A DNA stretch of 64,000 nucleotides from Nostoc paludosum FACHB-159 (GCF_014698835.1 NZ_JACJTU010000005.1:124001-188000); one strand, 5' to 3'; counted from the first letter of the stretch, positions 1-10,010 are shown. Translations and numbers: made by a program. Notes: a model not told the origin generated them from the sequence alone.

Positions 1-3000
1 GTCTCTGGCAGTTTGGGTGAGGAATTAGCCATTGAAACCCTCAAACGTGGAGCCACAGATTATGTTCTCAAGCAACGCTTAGGGCGGCTAGTGCCATCGG
101 TACAACGGGCACTGCGAGAAACCCAAGAACGCCGAAAACGCAAACGAGCAGAACTCATGCTATTCGAGCAGAAACGACTGCTGGAGTTAATTGCTTGTGG
201 ACGCCCCCTCAATGAATGCCTAAAAGCCATGTGTGCCTCAGTGTCTTACCTTCATCCAGGTACACGCGCCTGCTTTTTGCTGACCAATGCTCAAGGGACG
301 AAGTTTAAGAATTCCATTACTCCAGACTTTCCATCGTCCTTTGGGGAAGGACTCAAGGATGCTCCAATCAACGATTTGTGCATTGGAACCTGCGGCGAAG
401 CAGTGTATCGGGGTGAGCCGATTAGCTGCGCCGACATTGTTAACGACGATCGCTGGTCGCAGGAATGGCGAAATTTATGTGTGGCTCACGGCATTTTGGC
501 GTGTCATTCCCAGCCGGTGATGGACGCCGACGGCCTAGCCTTGGGATCGTTGATGTTGTGCTTTGACCAACCACGGATGCCCACCGATTGGGAATTGCAA
601 CTGGCAGACTTTGGCAGCCAAGTTGCCAGCATTGTGTTCGAGCGCGATCGCTCTTATCTTGCCTTGGCCGAATCCGAAGCCAAATATCGCACGTTGTTTG
701 AATCCATCGACGAAGGCTTCTGCATCTGCGAAATGCTGTTTGATGAAAACGGTAAACCGATTGATTATCAGTTTCTCAAAGTCAACCCGGCTTTTGAAAA
801 AATGACGGGGTTGAAACAAGCCACAGGCAAAACGGCACGAGAACTTGTCCCCAATCTCGAAGCTTCCTGGTTTGAGATTTACAGCAAAGTGGTGCTAACG
901 GGCAAACCCATTCGGTTTGAGGCTCAATCCGTAGCAATGAGCAATCGTTGGTTTGATGTCAAGGCTTTTTGCATCGATGCAACCCAAAGCCACAAATTCG
1001 CCATTTTGTTCGCTAACATCAGTGATGTCTACAACGAGCTTCGCTTACGCAAACAAGCCGAAGCCGAAATTCAACAGCTTAACCAGCAACTTACCCAGCG
1101 CCTCAACGAGTTACAAACTCTATTTGATTTACTGCCCATTGGCGTAGCGATCGCTGAAGACCCAGAGTGCAGAACAATTCGCGTCAATCCTTACCTGTCT
1201 AAACTGATTCGAGTTCCGATGGTCGCAAATGCCTCCTTGGGCGCTCCCGCCGATGAACGCCCCCTTTATCGCTTATGTCGAGACCGTCAAGACATTCCAG
1301 TTGCACACTTACCGATGCAGTATGCAGCAATTCATAACACATCGGTGCAAGATGAAGTGGTAGACATTGTACATAGCGATGGAACATTAATTAAACTGCT
1401 CTGTTATGCTTCGCCGTTATTAGATGAAAACCAGAGGGTTAGAGGTGTTGTCGGGGCATTTGCCGATATTACCCAACGTGTCATGGACGAAGCCGCTCTG
1501 CGTGAGAATGAAGAACGGCTCTTAATTGCCCTGCAAACGGGTAAGCTTGGCTCTTGGCAACTGGATCTCGTAACAGGAGTAATGGATAGCTCCGATCGGT
1601 GTAAAGCAAACTTTGGGCTACCCCCGGAGGCAGAATTATCCTACCAACGGCTGTTTGAGGTAGTTCATCCCGAAGATCGCCAGTACGTTCGAGAGATGAT
1701 GCAACAGGCGATCGCAAACAAAATTGATTACGATGCCGAATATCGCATCGTCTGGTCAGATGGCAGCATCCACTGGCTTATTGCCCGCGGCCGAGCGTCC
1801 TACGATACCAACGGTCAACCGCTACGGATGATCGGTGTCACCCTCGATATTACCGATCGCCAACTCTCAGAGCAGCAAAACCAACGCACTCTCCAAAGAC
1901 TACAAACCCTGATTGCAGCTTCACCGTTACCCATTGTCATCATTGAACCAAATTGCATTGTGCAACTCTGGAACCCGGCGGCCGCAAGGCTCTTCGGCTG
2001 GAGTGAAGCAGAAGTGTTAGGCAAACCCATTCCCATTGTACCGCCAGAGAAACAAGAGGAATGCCGCTTGGTGCGAGAGGCAGTGAGCAACGGGGAAATC
2101 TTCTCTGGAGTAGAAACGTACCGCTGCAAACGCGACGGCTCAACCGTGGTTGTCAGTATTTCGGCTGCCCTACTGGATGACAGCAATGCCATCGTACTTT
2201 TGTTTCAAGATATCACCAAGCGTCAGCAGATAGAAGAGGCGTTGCGTTCGAGTCAGGCACAGTTGCAAACACTCTTCGACGAAGCCCCCCTTGGTGTTTT
2301 CCTAATTGACCAGGACTTCCGTATCAGGCAAGTCAACCCCACCGCATTGCCGGCCTTTGGAGATATTCCTGATTTAATCGGTCGAGACTTCGAGGAGGTG
2401 ATGCACATCCTGTGGTCGCCAGCGTATGCAGATGAAGTTGTGCAACAGTACCGCCACACGCTGGAAAGCGGGGAGCCGTACTTTGTGCCAGAGCGAATCG
2501 AGGAGCGTCGCGATCGCGGGGTAATTGAATATTATGAGTGGCGAATCAATCGCATTCCCCTGCCAGAGGGCCGCTACGGCGTGGTTTGCTATTTTCAGGA
2601 CATTTCTGCCCAAGTGTTGGCACGGGTAGCGATCGCCGAGAGTGAATCTCGCTTCCGCCTCATGGTTGAAAGCGCCAAAGATTACGCCATCTTCACCCTC
2701 GACCTCAACGGCATCATTGCTAGTTGGAATTCCGGCGCCCAAAAGCTGTTGGGCTATACCGAAACAGAAGCCATAGGACGCGACGCTCGAATCATTTTCA
2801 CACCAGAAGATAACGAGCAAAAACAAGCCGAGTGGGAGATGCAAACTGCCTTGACCCAGGAACGGGCAGAAAACGAACGTTGGCACCTTCGTCAAGACGG
2901 AACCCAATTCTGGGCGAGTGGTTTAATGATGCCGTTACAAAATGAAGCAGGGCATATACAGGGGTTTGTGAAAATCTTGCAAGACAAAACTGCAAAACGG

Positions 3001-4671
3001 CAAGCAGATCAACGGTTGCATCTGCTGTATGAGATGACTCGCGATTTACTCGCCGCCGAACACCCCATGCAGCTGATGGACAACTTATTTAGCAAACTTT
3101 CAGATCAGCTGGGGTTGAATTGCTACTACAACTACATGGTTGAGCAAAAAGACAACCGACCGATATTGCATCTAAAACATTATGCAGGGATTTCTGATGA
3201 TGCGGCTCGTTCAATGGAATGGACTGAATTTGGCCAGTATCTGTGCGGACTGGTGGCACAACAGCGACGGCAAATTGTTCTGGATGGAAGGCAAATTTCC
3301 ACCGATCCTAACGCCCAACTGCTCAAGTCAATGGGAATTACTGCTTATGCTTGTCAACCGTTAATCGTTCGAGGACGATTATTGGGGTCGCTATCATTTG
3401 GCAGTTTCACCCGGACTAATTTTACCTTAGAAGAAATTAACCTGCTGCAATCAACCTGCGACCAAATAGCCATCGCCCTTGAGCGAGCAGATCTGCTGAC
3501 CTCAATGCAGCAACAAGCCCAACAACTGCAACAAGCCAACCGCATCAAAGATGAGTTTTTAGCCGTTCTGTCACACGAATTGCGATCGCCCCTCAACCCT
3601 ATTTTAGGCTGGTCACAGCTGCTGAAAACAGGCAAACTTGACCAAGCGAAGACAGCTCAAGCCTTAAATGTCATCGAACGCAATGCCAAGTTGCAGTCGG
3701 AACTAATTGAAGATTTGCTCGATGTCTCTCGAATTCTCCAAGGTAAACTCAGCCTGAATGTTTCCCGTGTTAATTTGGCGATGACGATTCAAGCTGCCAT
3801 CGAAACGGTACGATTAGCGGCCCAAGCCAAGTCCATTGAAATTCAGGCACAGCTGCAACCAGATGTCGGGCTAGTATCAGGCGATCCTAACCGATTACAG
3901 CAAGTGATTTGGAACCTCCTCTCCAACGCCATCAAGTTCACCGATATTGGAGGACAAGTTGAAATCCGCCTAGAACGCCTTGATGGTTTTGCTCAGATTA
4001 TCGTCAGCGATACAGGTAAGGGAATTCACCCTGACTTTCTTCCCCATGTTTTTGACTACTTCCGCCAAGAGGATGGGGCTACAACTCGAAAATTTGGAGG
4101 ACTGGGGTTAGGGCTGGCCATCGCCCGTCACTTAGTCGAACTACATGGCGGCACCGTTTGGGCAGACAGTCCAGGCGAAGGTCAGGGGGCAACTTTTACC
4201 GTCAGGCTGCCGAGTCTGGCAAATCCATCCCCAAGGAATTCAGATGTTAAACAGTCTGAGCCATTTCGGAATTTGCAGGGGATAAAAATTTTGGTGGTCG
4301 ATGATGATAACGATACGCGAGAGTTTTTAACTTTCTTGCTAGAACAGTACCAGGCAAATGTAACTGCGGTTGCCTCAGCCGTTGAAGCCATTGCTACTTT
4401 CAGTGAGTCCAAGCCAGATGTGCTAGTGAGCGATATCGGGATGCCAGAGGTGGACGGTTATATGCTGATGCGGCAAGTAAGAGCTTTACCGCCAGAACAG
4501 GGAGGACAAATAAAAGCCATCGCTCTGACTGCCTATGCTGGAGAAATTGACTATCAGCAGGCGATGTTGGCAGGCTTTCAACGGCATGTACCCAAGCCGG
4601 TGGAACCAGAAGTTTTAGTGAAAGCGATCGCAGATTTAGTTCAAGCAGTTGCAGGTCAAGCAAAACCATAA
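1..4671 (+). CDS. Multi-PAS hybrid sensor histidine kinase, 5' partial
   Basis: The frame is open to base 1, and its first residues (GATDYVLKQRLGRLVP) look like the end of a receiver domain, so the true start lies outside the window. Order seen, numbering from the TTG at 13: receiver tail (1-40), GAF (about 50-215), six PAS/PAC units (about 220-1000), a second GAF (about 1010-1160), HisKA with phospho-acceptor H1188 in SHELRSP, HATPase with N-box N1301/N1305 and the GLGLG box, and a C-terminal receiver with phospho-acceptor D1474. No membrane segment is visible, so it is probably cytosolic. It should autophosphorylate and pass phosphate to its own receiver. The ligands of the PAS and GAF domains cannot be read. 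It is a close paralogue of the next kinase, most clearly in one PAS domain, HisKA, HATPase and the receiver. Confidence 0.93.
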   Translation, partial: VSGSLGEELAIETLKRGATDYVLKQRLGRLVPSVQRALRETQERRKRKRAELMLFEQKRLLELIACGRPLNECLKAMCASVSYLHPGTRACFLLTNAQGTKFKNSITPDFPSSFGEGLKDAPINDLCIGTCGEAVYRGEPISCADIVNDDRWSQEWRNLCVAHGILACHSQPVMDADGLALGSLMLCFDQPRMPTDWELQLADFGSQVASIVFERDRSYLALAESEAKYRTLFESIDEGFCICEMLFDENGKPIDYQFLKVNPAFEKMTGLKQATGKTARELVPNLEASWFEIYSKVVLTGKPIRFEAQSVAMSNRWFDVKAFCIDATQSHKFAILFANISDVYNELRLRKQAEAEIQQLNQQLTQRLNELQTLFDLLPIGVAIAEDPECRTIRVNPYLSKLIRVPMVANASLGAPADERPLYRLCRDRQDIPVAHLPMQYAAIHNTSVQDEVVDIVHSDGTLIKLLCYASPLLDENQRVRGVVGAFADITQRVMDEAALRENEERLLIALQTGKLGSWQLDLVTGVMDSSDRCKANFGLPPEAELSYQRLFEVVHPEDRQYVREMMQQAIANKIDYDAEYRIVWSDGSIHWLIARGRASYDTNGQPLRMIGVTLDITDRQLSEQQNQRTLQRLQTLIAASPLPIVIIEPNCIVQLWNPAAARLFGWSEAEVLGKPIPIVPPEKQEECRLVREAVSNGEIFSGVETYRCKRDGSTVVVSISAALLDDSNAIVLLFQDITKRQQIEEALRSSQAQLQTLFDEAPLGVFLIDQDFRIRQVNPTALPAFGDIPDLIGRDFEEVMHILWSPAYADEVVQQYRHTLESGEPYFVPERIEERRDRGVIEYYEWRINRIPLPEGRYGVVCYFQDISAQVLARVAIAESESRFRLMVESAKDYAIFTLDLNGIIASWNSGAQKLLGYTETEAIGRDARIIFTPEDNEQKQAEWEMQTALTQERAENERWHLRQDGTQFWASGLMMPLQNEAGHIQGFVKILQDKTAKRQADQRLHLLYEMTRDLLAAEHPMQLMDNLFSKLSDQLGLNCYYNYMVEQKDNRPILHLKHYAGISDDAARSMEWTEFGQYLCGLVAQQRRQIVLDGRQISTDPNAQLLKSMGITAYACQPLIVRGRLLGSLSFGSFTRTNFTLEEINLLQSTCDQIAIALERADLLTSMQQQAQQLQQANRIKDEFLAVLSHELRSPLNPILGWSQLLKTGKLDQAKTAQALNVIERNAKLQSELIEDLLDVSRILQGKLSLNVSRVNLAMTIQAAIETVRLAAQAKSIEIQAQLQPDVGLVSGDPNRLQQVIWNLLSNAIKFTDIGGQVEIRLERLDGFAQIIVSDTGKGIHPDFLPHVFDYFRQEDGATTRKFGGLGLGLAIARHLVELHGGTVWADSPGEGQGATFTVRLPSLANPSPRNSDVKQSEPFRNLQGIKILVVDDDNDTREFLTFLLEQYQANVTAVASAVEAIATFSESKPDVLVSDIGMPEVDGYMLMRQVRALPPEQGGQIKAIALTAYAGEIDYQQAMLAGFQRHVPKPVEPEVLVKAIADLVQAVAGQAKP

Positions 4672-5052
4672 TGCATTCCTGGTTTCCTCACCCAGCTTTA
4701 TCCCAGCGATCGCTCTGAGCGCCTACGCTGGAGAATATGACCAACGGCAACCTAAGAAGTATATTAAATATCTAAATTATCTAGCCTATAGTGTTAAATT
4801 ATTATGCTTTGAAACTACTCAGTCACTCATTAGGTTAGTTGATTGCTGACAGTTAAGTGTCAACCGTCAACAGGCAATAAAAAATATGCGCTGCGTCATA
4901 CCATTTGACGAAATACCTGATACAAATGACTAGTCTCTAATTGTTTTTCCTCTGCTGGCTATTTGTATCAATTTTAAAGTTAAACATTATTTATATGTTC
5001 TCGGCAGTCGATCTAAGTTTTGACTTGTTCTCTCACCCTAGTTTTCACTGGT
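4672..5052. other. Intergenic gap with a short receiver-like fragment
   Basis: Between the two kinases there is no complete gene. Bases 4703-4753 translate on the + strand to PAIALSAYAGEYDQRQP, which matches the KAIALTAYAGEIDYQQ stretch in the receiver domains of both flanking kinases. The frame does not continue as a receiver on either side. It is read here as a decayed scrap of a third receiver domain. The rest is A+T-rich and holds no clear promoter. Confidence 0.5.
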
Positions 5053-8000
5053 ATGCACGACTTTGTAGTTAATTTATTTAGCACAGGCTCATTTATTCCT
5101 CATGGTCACTGCTACCTGTGGAAGCCAGGGTTAGTTTGGCTGCATATAATTTCTGATGCCATCATTGCACTTGCTTACTATTCCATTCCGCTGACGTTGT
5201 TCTATTTTGTTCGCAAACGGCAAGATTTACCTTTCTCTTGGATATTTTTGTTATTTGCCGCTTTTATTGTCTTCTGTGGTACGACGCACATTGCCGAGAT
5301 CTGGACATTGTGGCATCCTACCTATTGGCTATCAGGCATTCTCAAAGCTGTAACTGCCATCGTTTCATTGTTTACAGCGATCGAACTCGTACCCTTAGTT
5401 CCTCAAGCACTAGCCTTGCCAAGTCCCCTAGAATTAAGGCAAGCAAACAAGGCATTATCCGCAGAAATTGAGGAACGTTTGGCAGTTGAAAACCAACTTA
5501 GACGGCTGCAAGAAGAATTAGAACAGCGCGTACAGAACAGAACTGTTGAACTAGTACAAGTTAACCAGCAATTACAACAGGAAATCGACGAGCGACACCG
5601 GGTGGAAGTTGCTCTGCGGGCCAGTCGCGAACGGTTAGTTTTGGCACAACAAGTCGGCAAAATAGGCACTTGTGAATGGAAGTTCCAAACCGGAGAATTG
5701 ATTTGGACAGAAGAAATGGAAGCTCTATTTGGGCTGAGACCTGGAAGTTTTGAGGGTAGCTATGAGCATTGGTTAAAACGATTACACCCAGACGATCGCT
5801 CCAAGGCCCATCTTGCCGCCCAACGAACTGTCACGCAAGGATCTGACTTCGACACCCAATGGCGGATTATACTTCCTGATGGCAGAATTCGCTGGATAGC
5901 TGCCAAGGCAAAAATTTTTGGTGACGGAGGTCAGGCAGATCGTTTAATTGGGGTGAATATGGACATCACTGAATACAAGGAAGTCCAACAAGAACTCCAA
6001 CAAACCCTACAAACCTTAACTACGCTTATTCAAGCTTCCCCATTGCCGATTGTTGTTGTTGAAACAGATACCACCGTCAAGTTATGGAATGCAGCAGCAG
6101 AGCAATTATTTGGCTGGAGTGAAGCAGAACTTTTAGGTCACCAGTTGCCCATTGTCCCAGAAGAAAAGCTCCAAGAATGCGACCAGCTACGGGAGGCTGT
6201 CACCAAAGGGGAAGTCTTCTTTGGTGTGGAAACCTATCGCCGCAAGCGTGACGGCTCAAATGTATTTCTTAATATTTCAGCGGCTCCCCTTTACGACGAG
6301 TGCGGCAGCGTTAATGCTATTTTGCTGATTCTTCAGGATATTACTCAACGCAAGCAAGCACAAGCAGCGTTGCAAGATAGCGAAGAACGCCTCCGTTTAG
6401 CTTTGGTAGCGGGAAATCAGGGACTTTATGACCTGAATCTGCAAACTGGTGATGCAATTGTGAATTCAGAGTATGCCCAGATGCTAGGCTACGAACCGGA
6501 TGAATTTCAGGAAACTAATGCCAAGTGGCGCGAACGCCTCCATCCTGATGATGCAGCAGCGGTTTCTCAGGCTTATGAAGATTACATTGCAGGGAAAGTT
6601 GATGATTACCGAGTAGAGTTTAGACAACGAACTAAAGCCGGAGATTGGAAATGGATTTTCTCGGTGGGCAAAATTGTATCGTGGGACAATGAAGGGAAAC
6701 CCCTGCGGATGTTGGGAACTCATACTGACGTTAGCGATCGCAAAACGGCAGAAGCAGAACGAGAACAACTCTTATTACGAGAACAAGCGGCACGCGAGCA
6801 AGCAGAAGCAGCAAACCGCATCAAAGATGAGTTTCTAGCGGTATTATCCCATGAATTGCGTACACCCCTCAACCCAATTTTGGGTTGGGCAAAGCTGCTT
6901 CGCAACTCCAAGTTAGACGAACAAAAAACAGCTTTCGCCTTAGAAGCCATAGAACGCAATGCTCAATTGCAAACCCAGTTGATTGGAGATTTGCTGGATG
7001 TATCCCGGATTCTGCAAGGCAAACTGAGTTTCGACATTACATCGGTTGATTTAGAAGCTACAATTTTAGCTGCAATAGACACAGTGCGCCTAGCTGCTCA
7101 AGCCAAGTCCATCAATTTACAATTTTCGATTATCGATTTTGGATTGGAAAATCCTGCTGATATTAGCTCAGACTCTAGCCAGCAATGTAATCATCTAAAA
7201 TCAGAAATCCCTTCAGCTTCGGCAGTCCCCCCACCCTTGCGGGAAGACGCTTTGCGTCTACGAGGGGAACCGCCTCACCTAAATTCCAAATTTCAGGTAG
7301 CAGGCGATACAGCACGTCTTCAGCAAATCATCTGGAATTTGTTATCCAATGCAGTGAAGTTCACTGATGTAGGAGGGTGTGTAGAGGTGCGTTTGGAACG
7401 TGTTGGTACTCAAGCTCAGATCGTCGTTAGCGATACAGGCAGAGGTATCAGTCCTGACTTTTTACCATACATATTTGACTATTTTCGTCAAGCAGATGCC
7501 GCCACAACTAGAAAATTTGGCGGATTAGGAATAGGTTTAGCAATTGTTCGCCATCTCACAGAATTACACGGTGGTATGGTGACGGCACATAGTTTAGGCG
7601 AAGGGCATGGAGCCACTTTTACGGTGAGGATACCACTAATTAAGACTGCCCTAGTAGACAATGAACTTAATTCAGATTCTTCATCTGATGTGTCTGCGGC
7701 TTTATCGCTGGCAAATATGCAAATTCTGATGGTAGATGATGATGCAGATACCCGCGACTATATCAGCTTCTTGTTAGAGCAAGCAGGGGCAAAGGTTATT
7801 TTAGCTACATCTGCATCTGAAGCACTGCAACTATTAGTAAAATCAATCCCAGACATCTTAGTCAGCGATGTGGGAATGCCTGATATGGATGGTTATATGT
7901 TAATGCGGCAGGTAAGAAATCTGCCACCAGAACGGGGAGGAAATCTAAAAGCGATCGCTCTGACTGCCTATGCTGGAGAAATTAATCAAAAACTTGCCAT

Positions 8001-8085
8001 AGCCGCCGGATTTACCAAGCATATTGCCAAACCTGTAGAACCACAGGAGCTAATAAGGGCCATCGTAGAATTAGTTAAAGGTTGA
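5053..8085 (+). CDS. Ethylene-receptor-like hybrid histidine kinase
   Basis: The N-terminus holds three membrane helices (about 28-115) of the plant ETR1 ethylene-binding type. The residues reported as needed for ethylene binding in Arabidopsis ETR1 (D25, Y32, I35, P36, I62, C65, H69) are all present at a constant offset of ten: D35, Y42, I45, P46, I72, C75, H79. C75 and H79 are the expected Cu(I) ligands. A coiled coil (about 130-190), three PAS/PAC units, HisKA (H600), HATPase and a receiver (D939) follow. Cyanobacterial relatives such as Synechocystis Slr1212 bind ethylene. The ATG at 5053 is chosen because the sensor domain begins right after it; an in-frame TTG at 5020 would add 11 residues. 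About 50 extra residues between HisKA and the N-box come from an inserted repeat. Confidence 0.92.
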   Translation: MHDFVVNLFSTGSFIPHGHCYLWKPGLVWLHIISDAIIALAYYSIPLTLFYFVRKRQDLPFSWIFLLFAAFIVFCGTTHIAEIWTLWHPTYWLSGILKAVTAIVSLFTAIELVPLVPQALALPSPLELRQANKALSAEIEERLAVENQLRRLQEELEQRVQNRTVELVQVNQQLQQEIDERHRVEVALRASRERLVLAQQVGKIGTCEWKFQTGELIWTEEMEALFGLRPGSFEGSYEHWLKRLHPDDRSKAHLAAQRTVTQGSDFDTQWRIILPDGRIRWIAAKAKIFGDGGQADRLIGVNMDITEYKEVQQELQQTLQTLTTLIQASPLPIVVVETDTTVKLWNAAAEQLFGWSEAELLGHQLPIVPEEKLQECDQLREAVTKGEVFFGVETYRRKRDGSNVFLNISAAPLYDECGSVNAILLILQDITQRKQAQAALQDSEERLRLALVAGNQGLYDLNLQTGDAIVNSEYAQMLGYEPDEFQETNAKWRERLHPDDAAAVSQAYEDYIAGKVDDYRVEFRQRTKAGDWKWIFSVGKIVSWDNEGKPLRMLGTHTDVSDRKTAEAEREQLLLREQAAREQAEAANRIKDEFLAVLSHELRTPLNPILGWAKLLRNSKLDEQKTAFALEAIERNAQLQTQLIGDLLDVSRILQGKLSFDITSVDLEATILAAIDTVRLAAQAKSINLQFSIIDFGLENPADISSDSSQQCNHLKSEIPSASAVPPPLREDALRLRGEPPHLNSKFQVAGDTARLQQIIWNLLSNAVKFTDVGGCVEVRLERVGTQAQIVVSDTGRGISPDFLPYIFDYFRQADAATTRKFGGLGIGLAIVRHLTELHGGMVTAHSLGEGHGATFTVRIPLIKTALVDNELNSDSSSDVSAALSLANMQILMVDDDADTRDYISFLLEQAGAKVILATSASEALQLLVKSIPDILVSDVGMPDMDGYMLMRQVRNLPPERGGNLKAIALTAYAGEINQKLAIAAGFTKHIAKPVEPQELIRAIVELVKG
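7220..7276. repeat. Palindromic repeat inserted in frame in a kinase gene
   Basis: The segment has imperfect inverted ends (GGCAGTCCCCCC on the left, GGGGAACCGCC on the right) and an inner hairpin with arms AGACGC and GCGTCT around TTT. It is translated as part of a linker reading VPPPLREDALRLRGEPP. The paralogous kinase at 1-4671 runs straight from its H-box region to RLQQVIWNLL without it, so this is an insertion that kept the frame. Its outer borders are approximate. Confidence 0.75.
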
Positions 8086-8089
8086 AGAA

Positions 8090-8124
8090 GGCAGGAGGCC
8101 TCCTGCCTCCTGCCTCCTGCCTCT
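8090..8124. repeat. Perfect 18-bp palindrome plus CCTCCTG heptamer array (STRR)
   Basis: GGCAGGAGGCCTCCTGCC at 8090-8107 is its own reverse complement. It runs into three tandem CCTCCTG heptamers (8099-8119) and a partial fourth. This matches the short tandemly repeated repetitive sequences of heterocystous cyanobacteria. It fills the 37-bp gap between two convergent genes and could act as a two-way terminator; that role is inferred. Confidence 0.85.
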
Positions 8125-9118
8125 AGTTATTCAAATTTAAAAATTCTCTCAGTAAACTGGGCATCCACTCATCATATTTCTTGCGAGTCACTTCATCCAT
8201 ACTTGATAGCACTGGCAACAATCTCAAGGCTGAGGCAATTGGTGATAACCTTTGTACGAGATGAAATACTTGTGCTAATTTTTCCTGAGTCTCATATTCA
8301 ACCCATGAATTCAAATAGCATTCTGTGAGTAACTCAAACCAGCATGAGGTTTTTTCTAAACCAAATCTATTCGTTAAGTTTCTATATGTGCTGTGTAGAG
8401 TAAAAAACGGGTGAGCAATACTACTATCACCCCAATCAAACAACAGATAGCGCCCATCATGAATAAAAACATTTCCATCGTGTAAATCTCCGTGATGGAT
8501 TGACTCTGGTACACCATAAGCAGCTAGTCGATCGCACAAGTTTGTAACTAAAGCAGTATAGTCTTGCAAACGTTGATATTCAGCTAAACTAATTCCACCA
8601 GGGCGATCGAGATTTAACACCTCAGTATTAGCTAGTAATTCTTTGAACCTAGTAGGCAAAACTGTTAAACGGTGATTTGGGACACCAATTCTCAATAACT
8701 CATCTATTCGCTTGGTAGACTCTCTTTGCACTTGGGCATAAATTGGCAGGATTGATTGCCAATGTCGAATGTCATCCTCGGTTTTGAGACTTTCCCGAAG
8801 TCGCATTCCACCATCCTTCATCAACAGCCATCCAAGTTTTCCATCTACTGCTAGCACTTGCGGCATAAACTCAGGATACCAGTGCGACAGAACTTGAGTT
8901 AGCGATGCTTCATACACAAGCTCTGACATAACTGCTTTGAAGTAAATATAGCCTACATTAGTTGGCAGCTTCAGGACTGTTGACCAATGACGTATGTGAG
9001 GCTGCTCAACCGTGCCAATTCGCTCGATACCTTGCCGAGCAAGTTCATCATCTATCCAGATCTTAGCTTTCTCAAGCCAAATTGATTGTATCCAAAGAAT
9101 GCTGGAAGAATCAGTCAT
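8123..9118 (-). CDS. Aminoglycoside/choline phosphotransferase-family protein
   Basis: 331 residues with the APH/ChoK fold signature. HGDLHDGN at 209-216 carries the catalytic D211 and the metal-binding N216, and FDWGDS at about 227 carries the second metal-binding aspartate D228. K61 is a candidate ATP-binding lysine. An AAAGGA ribosome site lies just before the ATG. The substrate may be an antibiotic, an amino alcohol or another small molecule and cannot be read. It is transcribed alone, convergent with the hybrid kinase. The stop codon falls at the edge of the STRR array. Confidence 0.8.
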   Translation of the reverse strand: MTDSSSILWIQSIWLEKAKIWIDDELARQGIERIGTVEQPHIRHWSTVLKLPTNVGYIYFKAVMSELVYEASLTQVLSHWYPEFMPQVLAVDGKLGWLLMKDGGMRLRESLKTEDDIRHWQSILPIYAQVQRESTKRIDELLRIGVPNHRLTVLPTRFKELLANTEVLNLDRPGGISLAEYQRLQDYTALVTNLCDRLAAYGVPESIHHGDLHDGNVFIHDGRYLLFDWGDSSIAHPFFTLHSTYRNLTNRFGLEKTSCWFELLTECYLNSWVEYETQEKLAQVFHLVQRLSPIASALRLLPVLSSMDEVTRKKYDEWMPSLLREFLNLNN

Positions 9119-9313
9119 ATCCTTTTAGGTTTCTATCTGAACTTTTGAAAACTGACCGCAAGATTTTGATAGTTGCACAAGAATCAAATAGTTAGAAAAT
9201 AAATTGTTTTCCTAATCTAAAGAAAATTAATTCAATTGAGAAGAAGTATGGCACATTTATTGCCATTGATTGGAGTTGATATGGCCAGCGATCGTATTCT
9301 CTTGTTAAACAAT
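9119..9313. other. A+T-rich intergenic region
   Basis: No gene is supported between the phosphotransferase start and the MITE. Short frames on both strands here have no ribosome site or recognisable motif. It presumably holds the promoter of the phosphotransferase, but no clear -35/-10 pair was found. Confidence 0.4.
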
Positions 9314-9422
9314 AGACCTCTTGCAAAAAACACTTTTGCACTCTTGTGGGAAAAGGGATACATGTTAAAGGGGAAAGGAAAATACCAAACCTTTCCCTTT
9401 CCCCGACTTCTGCAAGAAGTCT
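9314..9422. mobile_element. MITE-like element, copy A (109 bp)
   Basis: The terminal inverted repeats are AGACCTCTTGCA and TGCAAGAAGTCT, one mismatch apart, and the outer flanks are TA on both sides. An inner hairpin pairs a GGGGAAAGG tract with CCTTTCCC tracts. A second copy at 48125-48227 is identical apart from six bases missing in that pyrimidine tract. It encodes no protein and must have been moved by a transposase elsewhere. Confidence 0.88.
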
Positions 9423-9509
9423 AATGTAAGTTAGCATCGATCGCCCATTTCTAGAAGAAAATTTAAAAATTTAGTTTTGCTAATTAGTCATCTGTCTGTA
9501 GGAGTATTT

Positions 9510-10010
9510 ATGATAACTGTTGACCAGCTGCCTTTTGCATTAAAACTTTTCACTGCCTTGGGCTGCGGACTAGTGGCGGGAGTTTTCTTTGCTTTTTCGA
9601 CTTTTGTTATGAGCGCTCTTGCTCGACTTCAACCCAGAGAAGGCATTATTGCCATGCAATCGATCAATATCACAGCGATCGATCCGTTGTTTATGGTGGC
9701 GCTGTTTGGAACGGGTTTGGCTTGCCTATTTCTGGCGATCGCCTCGCTATCAAAGTGGGATCAACCTGGTGCAGTATACTTACTGCTTGGTAGTCTGGTC
9801 TACCTTGTTGGCACTATTCTGGTGACCATCGTCTTCAATGTACCGCTGAATGATGCCTTAGCGATCGCCAAACCAGATAGCACTGAGGGCGCAAACTTAT
9901 GGGCTAGATATCTCACTAACTGGACACTATGGAACCATGTTCGGACTATAGCAGCATTTGGAGCAGCAGCATTGCTGACTATCGGACTGTGCGATCGAAC
10001 AGTGCAATAA
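9510..10010 (+). CDS. DUF1772 membrane protein
   Basis: 166 residues with four predicted membrane helices (about 9-31, 53-75, 83-105, 142-163) and the family's NVPLN motif followed by a W-rich loop (LTNWTLWNHVRT). DUF1772 proteins are related to fungal anthrone oxygenase, but the bacterial members have no settled role. GGAG at 9501-9504 fits the ATG at 9510 with 5-base spacing. The in-frame TTG at 9477 has no such site and is rejected. It stands alone between a MITE and another small repeat. Confidence 0.85.
   Translation: MITVDQLPFALKLFTALGCGLVAGVFFAFSTFVMSALARLQPREGIIAMQSINITAIDPLFMVALFGTGLACLFLAIASLSKWDQPGAVYLLLGSLVYLVGTILVTIVFNVPLNDALAIAKPDSTEGANLWARYLTNWTLWNHVRTIAAFGAAALLTIGLCDRTVQ

Noticed and set aside
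2374..2907. 177-codon minus-strand frame inside the first kinase
   Set aside because: Antisense to the PAS domains, no ribosome site and no recognisable family.
9192..9437. Short frames over the MITE at 9314
   Set aside because: They are translations of a non-coding mobile element and its inverted repeats.
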